Shown piece after piece: positions 39,682 through 48,091 of a stretch of DNA of 64,000 bases. The DNA comes from Saprospiraceae bacterium (lineage in GTDB: Bacteria > Bacteroidota > Bacteroidia > Chitinophagales > Saprospiraceae), in NCBI GenBank assembly GCA_016717655.1, contig JADKFC010000004.1:205149-269148 (forward strand). The letters are read 5' to 3'. The position numbers were made by a program, and so were the translations under genes. Positions within the stretch are counted from its first letter, which is position 1. Each line of letters begins with the position of its first letter. The notes beneath the pieces are model-generated. The model saw only the letters and a list, made by a program, of their open reading frames with translations, was not told the origin of the DNA and did not search any database.

Positions 39682-40377
39682 TTAACTGCTTAGTTCTGAA
39701 ACCAATGTACTTCCATCCATAAGATTCAAATATTCCATTGTAAATGAGTCTCTTGCCCTCAAAACCTGGGTCAGCGCTATGGTTTTAACCCCCGGCCTTT
39801 CCATCTGAAATTCGGTGGAAGCCTCCCCAAAGGGTTTACTCAGATGAAACTCCCTTAGTTTTGCTGGTATTAGCAATTCTTTCGATATAAAATTTTGAAA
39901 ATACTTGTTTCTCCTTTCTTTTTGTTCGTCAGTGTAGAGGGTTGAGGAAGACCAAATATAGTTTTGGGCTGGATTCAGGTCCTGAATATGGCTTTCTTTT
40001 CCGTCCCACACCAGACTAAAAAAGGTTTTATCATCTTTCCAGATCAGGGTAAAGGGCTCAACACCTTCCAGGTCTAAGTTTTCCACAAATTCTACCTTGT
40101 TTTGGGCCCTAGCAGCGGTTAACACAATGATGCCCCTGCTGAAACGATAGGGAGGCCGGTGGGCATGTTTTATAAAAGCGCCATTCAACAGACAGATTAC
40201 CCTGCCCGGTGTACTCATGGCAATCCAGGTGCCCCCCTTTTCATCGGGTGGATATAACAATCTGCTCCCTCCAGTCTCTTTTTTGATGAGGTGATACGAT
40301 GCCCGCAGAGGGGTCTCGTCTCTGTTGTTGGTCAACATCCATCCTTCTTTTTGGGGTATGTAGGTAACTGTACACAT
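39682..40377 (-). CDS. NRDE-family (TANGO2-like) protein
   Basis: 231 residues. The N-terminus MCTVTYIPQKEGWMLTNNRD holds the NRDE motif (TNNRDE) that names the family, with GGTWIAMSTPGRVICLLNG after it. The ATG at 40377 overlaps the nitroreductase stop (ATGA), so the two are coupled. The human homologue TANGO2 has been linked to Golgi organisation and lipid or haem handling; no bacterial role is established. It is the last gene of an SDR / nitroreductase / NRDE operon. Confidence 0.85.
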   Translation of the reverse strand: MCTVTYIPQKEGWMLTNNRDETPLRASYHLIKKETGGSRLLYPPDEKGGTWIAMSTPGRVICLLNGAFIKHAHRPPYRFSRGIIVLTAARAQNKVEFVENLDLEGVEPFTLIWKDDKTFFSLVWDGKESHIQDLNPAQNYIWSSSTLYTDEQKERRNKYFQNFISKELLIPAKLREFHLSKPFGEASTEFQMERPGVKTIALTQVLRARDSFTMEYLNLMDGSTLVSELSS

Positions 40378-41042
40378 CACACATACATTTTTAAAACTTC
40401 TCCTTCTGATTTTTTGGTAATATCCGGTACCGTAGCTCCTGCTGCAGGATAACCAACGGGCAAAAGCAAAAAGGCTTTTTCCTCTTCCGGTCGTTGAAGG
40501 ATGGCTGATAAAAAGTTCATGGGCGAAGGCGTATGGGTCAGGGTTACCAGTCCCGCCTGGTGGATGGCCGTTATCAAAAAACCGGCAGCAATGCCGACAG
40601 ACTCTTGCACATAGTAGTTCTTTTTCTTCTCTCCGTCTACTACATCGAAGGGCTTTTTAAACAAGATGATGAGCCAGGGGGCGATTTCGAGAAAGGGCTT
40701 AATGTGGTTGGTATCAAATTTTTTTAAGTCACTCAGCCACTCGTCACCCATTCGGCCGTGGTAGTTTTCGTACTCCTCTTTTTCAGCTGCTGCCCTTATT
40801 TGGGCTTTGATTGCTGTATTGCTCACCGCTGCAAAAAACCAGGGTTGTTTGTTGGCCCCTGATGGTGCTCCTGCCGCTGTCATGATGAGGTCTGTGATGA
40901 TCGAAGCCGGTACTTCTTTGTCAGAAAAAAAACGGAGCGACCTTCTTTCGGCCATGCTTGTGCGAAAGTTTCGAGCCCGTTCTGCAATTTGGGCTTCTGT
41001 CCAGTCAGGTCCTTCGTAGAGTTTAAATCCCCGGGCTTCCAT
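40377..41042 (-). CDS. Nitroreductase-family flavoprotein, iodotyrosine deiodinase-like
   Basis: 221 residues. FMN-binding residues are suggested by ERRSLRFFSDKEV and the segment AAGAPSGANKQPWFFAA, with GIAAGFLITAIHQAGLVTLT in the second half. This matches the BluB / iodotyrosine deiodinase branch of nitroreductases. Substrate unknown. It starts 2 bases after the SDR stop and overlaps the NRDE gene, a tight three-gene operon. Confidence 0.85.
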   Translation of the reverse strand: MEARGFKLYEGPDWTEAQIAERARNFRTSMAERRSLRFFSDKEVPASIITDLIMTAAGAPSGANKQPWFFAAVSNTAIKAQIRAAAEKEEYENYHGRMGDEWLSDLKKFDTNHIKPFLEIAPWLIILFKKPFDVVDGEKKKNYYVQESVGIAAGFLITAIHQAGLVTLTHTPSPMNFLSAILQRPEEEKAFLLLPVGYPAAGATVPDITKKSEGEVLKMYV

Positions 41043-41043
41043 C

Positions 41044-41766
41044 TTATAAGTCTCCCTGCTGAGGTCTCAAAATCATTTCTTCCATGCACGCTGCAGGCGA
41101 TAATTGTAAACAAGCCATCACTGCCTTGGCAACGTCGTCTGCCTGCATCAAACGATCATAGGGTAGGTCTACCCCCTTCCAGCTGTCCGACCAGGTGGCC
41201 CCCGGTAAGATGGCAGTAACTTTGATGCCCTGATCCTGTAATTCGGCCCTCAATGCTTTGTTGAAGCCCAGCAAGGCAAATTTAGAAATGCTGTAACTGC
41301 CCCCTCCCGGATAAGCCGACAGGCTGGCAATGGAACACATGTTGAAAATATGTCCACCCTGGCTTTGTTGAATGGCCGGCAACAGGTGGCGGGTCAGATG
41401 GTAGGCGCTGTAGAGATTTGTTTCTATTAATTTTTCAAGGCGACCCTCTTCTTCTGTGGATACATCGCCGGGCAGATAGGTGCCTGCATTATTGACCAAG
41501 ACATTTACAGTCGATCCTCCGGCCAAAACCGCTTGGGCAAAAGAAAATACTTCCTTCTTTTTACTTAAGTCTGCCTGGGCAAATGATGTTTTGGTTTCGG
41601 GATAAACGCTGTTGAGCAAAGCCACTGTTGCTTCTAATTCTCCCATGTTTCGACCCCCAATAAAAACGTCATAGCCCGCTTGGGCCAGCTGATGGGCAAT
41701 GGCAAGACCCAGGCCCTTGGTGGCTCCTGTTACAACGGCTCGTTTGTTTGCGGTACTTAAACTCAT
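41044..41766 (-). CDS. Short-chain dehydrogenase/reductase
   Basis: 240 residues. Rossmann motif TGATKGLG (about 14-21), NNAG (about 92), catalytic Ser (NMCSIASLSA), and Tyr-x-x-x-Lys in GSYSISKFALLG. These make it a classical NAD(P)-dependent SDR. The substrate cannot be named. It is the first gene of the operon with the nitroreductase and NRDE protein. Confidence 0.9.
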   Translation of the reverse strand: MSLSTANKRAVVTGATKGLGLAIAHQLAQAGYDVFIGGRNMGELEATVALLNSVYPETKTSFAQADLSKKKEVFSFAQAVLAGGSTVNVLVNNAGTYLPGDVSTEEEGRLEKLIETNLYSAYHLTRHLLPAIQQSQGGHIFNMCSIASLSAYPGGGSYSISKFALLGFNKALRAELQDQGIKVTAILPGATWSDSWKGVDLPYDRLMQADDVAKAVMACLQLSPAACMEEMILRPQQGDL

Positions 41767-41830
41767 ATTCAGTTATGATCTGATTTTTGGAAGTTTAAAA
41801 ATACCCCAATTTTATTAAACCCTCTGTATT

Positions 41831-44800
41831 TTATGGTCGCACAACCAAAATCGGATGACTTTCGGTTACGGTCTGTGTTTTTAGTGCAACCGTATAAAAG
41901 CCCGGCATCAGATTTTTTACTTCAATGCTCTTCTCTGTAATCTCTGTTTCATACACCACCTCTCCGAGGGTGTTGAGCACGCACACTTTAATGACTTCTC
42001 CCGAACTCAACAGCTGATCTCCTGCCTCTATTCTGAAATACGATACAGCTGGTATAGGATAAATCTTACTTTCCTTTTGTTTCTGTTCTCCATTTCTGCT
42101 GACAAAAATTTCTTCTGAATAGGAGGTTGTGCCATCCTTGTCTATTTGGGCAATTCTGTAATAACGTCCCTGACTCAAATCGTATGCGTAGTGATTATAT
42201 GTATACTTGTTTTGCGTTTTTTGGTTATTAGGTTCAATATGGGCCAAAGAAACATAGTCTTCATTTGGGTCCAGTTTGGTTTGTACATCAAAGTCTGCCA
42301 TGTTTACTTCTGATTCGGTAATCCAGCGCAGTTCGTTGTACTTATCTCTGGCTACCCCACTAAAATGAATCCATTTTAATGGCAGTACGCCAAAACTCAA
42401 TCCGGCATCAATGTTGTATACCTCCTCACCCGGATTCACAGAAAACATTCTTGTGGTGTTATATCCATTGCTGTGGTCAATATCACTGTCTTTGTCAGCA
42501 GTGGTGCTTCCTGCCTGGGTGGCAACCCAGCTTGACGATGGGGTGAATTTTAAGTAATAATTGCTCTTTTCGAGATAATCTATGTTGTAATACCCTGCTT
42601 CATCTGTAAGGGCTTCTCCTGTTTTCACATGATTGGCGTTAAATGCTTCTACCCTTACACCCATAATGCCGGCTTCGTTTTCGTCCTGAATTCCATCCTG
42701 ATTTTCATCCAGCCAAACCAGATTGCCCACCTGGCCCATAGGATAAAAACCGGCACCGAGGTTCATCAAATTTTCTCCTTCGTATATGGTAAATGAAGGT
42801 GTGGTTCCTTGTCCGTATGTATGATTCACATCGCTGTCAATTTCTTCATAGTTGCCAATATTAGGCCTAGCATTGACCAGCCCGTATGGAGGCATGATCA
42901 CTTTTACATAATAGTTTCCCGGAGGAACACAAAACGAGAAGTAGCCGTCGCCCGATGGGCTTCGCGGATCAGGGCCGGTAACCGTGGCGTCAAAGATTTG
43001 GTAAAGCCCGTTTTCATTTCTATATAGTTCTACATCTATGCCATTGATCCCGTTTTCAAACGGCTCAGCCAGGTCGTTTTTGTTGTAGTCATACCATACC
43101 AGGTCTCCTATGTATTGGCACTGATAAAATCCTGCATACACATTGGTTTTGGTGGTGAGGCCTTCTGTAAGATCGATCAAATCGGTGAAGCCGGGTTTTC
43201 GGTTTCCGGTCACATCTGAATCTGTGTCGTCATTGCCTTCATCGTACTTTGTAAACGACCAGTCTGCCGGCTCTTCAAATGCAACATAATATTTACCGGG
43301 CTCTCCATAGCTTAGCTGATAAGCCCCATCCTGATCTGTTTGTGTCGTTGATAAATATTCCAGTTTTGTTGGAAAAATATCTTTGTTGTATCTGTAAAGT
43401 TTTACCTCCAGATCACTCAATAATTTTTCTCCATTATCGTATTGACCATTAAAATTCTGGTCCTCAAAAGCCAGTCCTGACAGCACGATGCCACAGCCTG
43501 CGTTGGGTCTGAACGGACTACATTCGTCATTGGGGTCAGTAAACATCACCAATACTTCTTCTCCGTCTTCAAAACCATCTCCGTCTGTATCGTTGTTGTC
43601 CGGATTGGTCTCGTCTCCTGTTCCTGCTATGCCATCCTTACCCAATAATTCATAGCGCCTGTTTAAACCATCCCCATCGGCATCACAATTGTCGGCCAGA
43701 AGGCTGGGTATACATGCTTGGTCATCATTAGGGTCATAGAATCCATTGTTTTGATCCCTTGCCGGTGAATAACCATCCTGGTCGTTGTCTGTACAGCCAT
43801 AAACATCTGTCTTATCTGTCTGGGGCGTTTCGGCACACTCGTCTTTTGCATCTATAACGCCGTCATTGTCATCATCTGGATCACAATTGTCTGCAATACC
43901 GTCCTGGTCCTGATCTGTTTCCCCGTCTACAATGCCGTCGCAGTTATTGTCTATGCCATCACATATTTCTGTGGCTCCCGGATAAACGTTTTTGTTGTTG
44001 TCATCACAGTCATCTACCGATAAATAGCCATCCTGATCCTGGTCATCAAAAAACAAGGTTTCTGCTTTTCTGAAAGCATTGGCTGCTATTCTGATCCCAT
44101 TTTTTCTGGCCGGAATGTCGTCGATTGGAGGGTGGATGCCCCCCCATATTCTGGACAAGGCCGATTGGTCTGCTGCATCTCTGTAAGATGCCCACTGCAT
44201 TTTGATGTCCATAGATGGGCCTTCTTCAAAAACCAAAAATTGATTTTTTTTCGCTTCAAATTCTCCCAGTCCTCCCGGAAAATAAGGGCTTCCGGTAATT
44301 TTTTCCAATAACTCCGCAGCCGTTCTTGAATAATTGGAGTGCCCAGACACATAGCCGGCAAAAGGTGGGGTGACAAAGGTTGGTCGTTGATAGGGCCACC
44401 AGTAATCGGCCAACATCCAATCAACACCGGCTACATCGGTTTGCGGATCGGCAATAAATGTTGGCCCCCTCCAGGCCTTTGCCTTGATTTTGTATGCATT
44501 TTCATTCTGTAAACCCGCTAAGGGATCTCCCGGATATATGAGCTCAACAAAACCGGGAATGAGCACAATGCCTTCCGGATGATAGGAGGGTAGGTTGGGA
44601 TCAGAACACTGGCCCTTGTTTGCCATGTACCTGATCGCTGATACCGGTCTGACACCATCGTAATAACCTTTGATACTCCAGGTTGAAACCGCAGCATCTT
44701 GCATGGCTCCACCCAACATAAAGTAGGTTTTTACATCCCATTCCAGATCATCCACCACGGGACCGGTACCTCGGTATTTTTTTTCAAATAGCGGGTGATC

Positions 44801-45970
44801 GTTAATGTAGTTCAAGATGGTAAACCAGTGGCCGGGAGGCGTTTCTGATTCCGGACCATCGGCCCAAAATTCGGCAATCACCCTTGCATAGTCACCTCGT
44901 TTTACCATTTGTGTGGGATAGGGCTGTCCGGTTACCGGATTGGCTGCCCAGCCATTTTCCTGCTGGCCCCCGCTCATGTAGTTGTAAAAATTGCCAAATT
45001 CTGAAATATCATTGGGCAGCTCAGGGCTGTTCCCCAGTGTTTTTGGCGATATATCAATCATCACACCGTCTGCCGGGTCGAGGTGCGACGACCATTGAAG
45101 CACCATGCCAAAGGTGTTTTTGAAATCAGATGAGTTGGCTACCGATTGGGGATCCAAAACCGGTGGTGGCCCTGGATCGTGGTACACATTCCAGCTGTGG
45201 CCGTCTTTTTGGTAAACCTGTTTCACACTGTCGTCCAAAGCAAAGGGCACTACATTGCCCCATTCCGCTCCCATAAATGGAGGGGTATTGGTGGGGATCT
45301 GGTTTCCACTTTGATCTACAAACACATTGAGCGTCAATGGTTGCCAGGTATTGGGCGACACCAGATTGGGATTGCCCCTGTTATAAATTATGAGACCTCC
45401 GTTTTTAGGCTGGTAGTAAAGGTTTTGATAAAGATTTTGTTCATTACTGCCATCCTGTAGGCCAAAGGCAATGATTTTTGAAGCTATGTAGTTACCCAAG
45501 GCTGCTGCCGATCCTGTGGAATAGTCGATAGAAGTAATGTTGATGTTATACCCCAAACTATCCATCAGGTGGTTGTATCTCAATACCGCCCCGTTTCCTT
45601 CCGGCGAATTGGCAAAACGATGTTTTAACAGACGATACATGGCAAAGGAAATAGCTTCTTTTCGCTGCGCCTCGATATCGGGGCCCGGTGTAAATCCGTT
45701 GAAGGGTATGGGGAAGCCCTGGATGGTATTGCCTAAAAAGAAAGGCTTTGCCTCGTTGTCAAAAACCGCCCATGCGTCGTAACTGGCTGCTGACATGTGA
45801 AAAAGATTCCTGGCGTGAACCACCGGCCTGGCAAAATCTTTCCTGATCGATTTGAGGAGCTCTTCATTCCAGAGTCTGGCAACCGAGTGGTTTTGAGCTG
45901 TTATTGATGAAAGTAGTAACACAAAAAATACAACCCCATTGATTTTTTGGAAAGCAGACATTCGAATCAT
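41831..45970 (-). CDS. Large T9SS-secreted haloperoxidase-like protein with MopE, calcium-repeat and SdrD-B-like domains
   Basis: About 1379 residues from the ATG at 45970. Signal peptide to about residue 25 (FFVLLLSSITAQ). Residues about 30-640 resemble the vanadium haloperoxidase / PAP2 family: GVRPVSAIRYM, AGYVSGHSNYSRTAAE, SRIWGGIHPP. Then follow a MopE-type metal-binding motif (VDDCDDNNKNVYPGATEICD), thrombospondin type 3 repeats (DQDQDGIADNCDPDDDNDG), three SdrD-B-like beta domains each near a LVWxDxNxxG motif, and a T9SS type A sorting domain (KIYPIPAVSYFRIEAG, EKSIEVKNLMPGFYTVALK). It should be exported by T9SS and attached to the surface. Confidence 0.88.
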   Translation of the reverse strand: MIRMSAFQKINGVVFFVLLLSSITAQNHSVARLWNEELLKSIRKDFARPVVHARNLFHMSAASYDAWAVFDNEAKPFFLGNTIQGFPIPFNGFTPGPDIEAQRKEAISFAMYRLLKHRFANSPEGNGAVLRYNHLMDSLGYNINITSIDYSTGSAAALGNYIASKIIAFGLQDGSNEQNLYQNLYYQPKNGGLIIYNRGNPNLVSPNTWQPLTLNVFVDQSGNQIPTNTPPFMGAEWGNVVPFALDDSVKQVYQKDGHSWNVYHDPGPPPVLDPQSVANSSDFKNTFGMVLQWSSHLDPADGVMIDISPKTLGNSPELPNDISEFGNFYNYMSGGQQENGWAANPVTGQPYPTQMVKRGDYARVIAEFWADGPESETPPGHWFTILNYINDHPLFEKKYRGTGPVVDDLEWDVKTYFMLGGAMQDAAVSTWSIKGYYDGVRPVSAIRYMANKGQCSDPNLPSYHPEGIVLIPGFVELIYPGDPLAGLQNENAYKIKAKAWRGPTFIADPQTDVAGVDWMLADYWWPYQRPTFVTPPFAGYVSGHSNYSRTAAELLEKITGSPYFPGGLGEFEAKKNQFLVFEEGPSMDIKMQWASYRDAADQSALSRIWGGIHPPIDDIPARKNGIRIAANAFRKAETLFFDDQDQDGYLSVDDCDDNNKNVYPGATEICDGIDNNCDGIVDGETDQDQDGIADNCDPDDDNDGVIDAKDECAETPQTDKTDVYGCTDNDQDGYSPARDQNNGFYDPNDDQACIPSLLADNCDADGDGLNRRYELLGKDGIAGTGDETNPDNNDTDGDGFEDGEEVLVMFTDPNDECSPFRPNAGCGIVLSGLAFEDQNFNGQYDNGEKLLSDLEVKLYRYNKDIFPTKLEYLSTTQTDQDGAYQLSYGEPGKYYVAFEEPADWSFTKYDEGNDDTDSDVTGNRKPGFTDLIDLTEGLTTKTNVYAGFYQCQYIGDLVWYDYNKNDLAEPFENGINGIDVELYRNENGLYQIFDATVTGPDPRSPSGDGYFSFCVPPGNYYVKVIMPPYGLVNARPNIGNYEEIDSDVNHTYGQGTTPSFTIYEGENLMNLGAGFYPMGQVGNLVWLDENQDGIQDENEAGIMGVRVEAFNANHVKTGEALTDEAGYYNIDYLEKSNYYLKFTPSSSWVATQAGSTTADKDSDIDHSNGYNTTRMFSVNPGEEVYNIDAGLSFGVLPLKWIHFSGVARDKYNELRWITESEVNMADFDVQTKLDPNEDYVSLAHIEPNNQKTQNKYTYNHYAYDLSQGRYYRIAQIDKDGTTSYSEEIFVSRNGEQKQKESKIYPIPAVSYFRIEAGDQLLSSGEVIKVCVLNTLGEVVYETEITEKSIEVKNLMPGFYTVALKTQTVTESHPILVVRP

Positions 45971-46196
45971 TTTGCTTTGTTTTGCGCAAAGTAACGAATT
46001 TTTTGTTGTAATTGTCTCATAATTAGCCATTATTATCTGCAAAAAAATAATAATATAATGAATTTTTAAGTTTTTTAACGATCACTTGCTGCAAACCAAT
46101 GCTGTCATCTTACGTTTAATTGTTCTATTTTTGTGTCTTTCCTCTTTCCACCCACCCGGGTCTAAAAGGAGATCAATTTTTACCAGTGATCACACG

Positions 46197-46949
46197 ATGT
46201 CCGTAATCCGTAGTTTTTTGCACCATTTCGGCAGCTATGTGCTGTGGAAGCGACAAATGTTTTCCAAACCGGAAAACCTAAGAATGTATTACAATGAGAC
46301 CATCCGACAGATGTACGACATCGGCATTGGCTCTCTGCCCATCGTTTTTCTGATCTCCATTTTTATTGGTGCGGTAACCGCGGTTCAGTTTTATTACCAG
46401 ATGGACGGCACCCTGATCCCTCCTTACTACATTGGTTACATCGTCAGAGACATGACCATCATCGAGCTGGCACCCACCATTACCTGCCTGGTTTTGGCTG
46501 GTAAGGTTGGCTCCAACATGGCCGCAGAGTTGGGGGGAATGCGACAAAAAGAACACATAGACGCCATGGAAATCATGGGAGTAAATACTTCTTCCTACCT
46601 GGTTATGCCCAAGATTGTGGCTGCCATCCTGGTCATTCCGCTCCTGGTCTGTGTAGCCGCGCTGGTGAGCATCATTGGTGCCTACCTTGCTGCCGTGCCT
46701 ACCGGCCTGTTTTCTACGGCTGATTACATCAAGGGCATTCGTTCGTTTTTTGTGCCCTACAATGTATTTATGATGTTTGTTAAGGCCATTGTTTTTGCCT
46801 ACATCCTTACCGGCGTGTCTTGTTACCAGGGCTACTACGTAAAAGGGGGCAGCATCGAACTCGGAGAGGCCAGTACCCGGGCCGTGGTGTACAGCGACAT
46901 CCTCATCCTGTTGGCAGATTACATCATCGCCGTAGTGCTCACCGCTTAA
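46197..46949 (+). CDS. mlaE: MlaE-family ABC transporter permease
   Basis: 250 residues with five to six hydrophobic helices. MlaE hallmarks: IGSLPIVFLISIFIGAVTAV, RDMTIIELAPTITCLVLAGK, MAAELGGMRQKEHIDAMEIM and the Gly-Ala-rich last helix. It forms the membrane part of an ABC system that moves phospholipids between inner and outer membrane. The upstream ATG at 46197 fits the family start; the frame is open from 46086 but without a signal. TATTTTTG at 46126-46133 is a possible -7 box. mlaF follows after 10 bases. Confidence 0.9.
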   Translation: MSVIRSFLHHFGSYVLWKRQMFSKPENLRMYYNETIRQMYDIGIGSLPIVFLISIFIGAVTAVQFYYQMDGTLIPPYYIGYIVRDMTIIELAPTITCLVLAGKVGSNMAAELGGMRQKEHIDAMEIMGVNTSSYLVMPKIVAAILVIPLLVCVAALVSIIGAYLAAVPTGLFSTADYIKGIRSFFVPYNVFMMFVKAIVFAYILTGVSCYQGYYVKGGSIELGEASTRAVVYSDILILLADYIIAVVLTA

Positions 46950-46959
46950 TTCCTCAGAC

Positions 46960-47724
46960 ATGATCAGGTGCGAAAACATAAGAAAAACATTTGGAGAACA
47001 AGAGGTGCTCAAAGGCATCACTTTTACCTTCGAGAAAGGAAAAACCAACCTCATCATCGGTAAGTCGGGTGCCGGAAAAACGGTCTTACTCAAGATCTTG
47101 GTGGGACTCATGCGACCGTCTGAAGGCAAGGTTTGGTATGACGACATCGACTTTTGCAACCTCAACAAGGCCCAGCTCCGGGAGCTGCGCATGAAGGTGG
47201 GCATGCTCTTTCAGGGCAATGCTTTGTTTGACTCCATGACCATCGAACAAAACATCCGTTTCCCGATGGACATGTTTACCCACAAGACCCTCAAAGAAAA
47301 AACCGACCGCGTCAACCTATGCCTCGAAAGGGTAAGTCTGACCGGTGTCAACAAAAAGTACCCCTCTGAAATCAGCGGGGGTATGCAAAAAAGGGTGGGC
47401 ATTGCCCGCGCCATCGTGCTCAACCCGCTCTACCTGTTTTGCGATGAGCCCAACTCCGGCCTCGATCCGCAGACGTCCATTACCATTGATGAGCTCATTG
47501 CCGACATCACCAAAGACAACAACATCACTACCATTATCAATACCCACGACATGAACTCGGTGATGGAAATTGGTGAAAACATCTGTCTCATTGACAAGGG
47601 CTACCTTTCATGGAGCGGCAGCAAAGACCAGGTTTTATCGAGCGAAGACGAGCACCTGCACGACTTTATCTTTGCCTCTCCCTTCCTGCAGAAGCTGATC
47701 GACGGCTACAATGCACCCCATTGA
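46960..47724 (+). CDS. mlaF: MlaF-family ABC transporter ATP-binding protein
   Basis: 254 residues. Walker A (IIGKSGAGKTVLLK), signature (SEISGGMQKRVGIARAIVL), Walker B (YLFCDEPNSGLDP) and the switch His (INTHDMNSVMEI) are all present. It supplies energy to the MlaE permease encoded upstream. The periplasmic MlaD subunit usually found next is absent here. Confidence 0.93.
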   Translation: MIRCENIRKTFGEQEVLKGITFTFEKGKTNLIIGKSGAGKTVLLKILVGLMRPSEGKVWYDDIDFCNLNKAQLRELRMKVGMLFQGNALFDSMTIEQNIRFPMDMFTHKTLKEKTDRVNLCLERVSLTGVNKKYPSEISGGMQKRVGIARAIVLNPLYLFCDEPNSGLDPQTSITIDELIADITKDNNITTIINTHDMNSVMEIGENICLIDKGYLSWSGSKDQVLSSEDEHLHDFIFASPFLQKLIDGYNAPH

Positions 47725-48091
47725 TTTTGAGGGAATAACAATCTTTTTTAGCCATTAACCTCACTTCAGGGCGCAATCCCTGAAAGGTCCCATCCTAACA
47801 CAAGTGTGGCACAATTATATTCTGTGGTCGACTTTATTTAGGTCTATTTGTTTTATAAAATTTGGTGAGTAACGTTTGGGTTAAAAATTTTATTCGGTGG
47901 TAGGGCTTTTAAAAAACGATCCGTTATTAAACCCGTATGAGCAAATGTTTATATTTAAGCGTTTGATTTTTGTTTTGTTACATATTAAAATAAAAAGAAA
48001 TTAAGCTTAAAAATATATGAATTTTTTAGTTGGAAATTTGTTTTGCTCAAAATTTGTCTTATTTTTGTTGTAACTCTTTAATAACCATAAC
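47725..48091. other. AT-rich intergenic region with hairpin
   Basis: A 367-base gap between mlaF and the dockerin protein. A 7-base perfect hairpin (TTCAGGG / CCCTGAA, 47765-47784) has no T-tract after it. The rest is AT-rich and ends in a promoter (48037-48067). No open frame was recognised. Confidence 0.45.
48037..48067 (+). promoter_or_regulatory. Promoter of the dockerin protein gene
   Basis: TTTG (48037-48040), 19 bases, then TATTTTTG (48060-48067): a full Bacteroidota-type promoter, with the ATG 25 bases downstream at 48092. Confidence 0.65.

Noticed and set aside
46278..47204. A 308-codon open frame on the minus strand
   Set aside because: It lies across mlaE and mlaF, both with complete motifs on the other strand.
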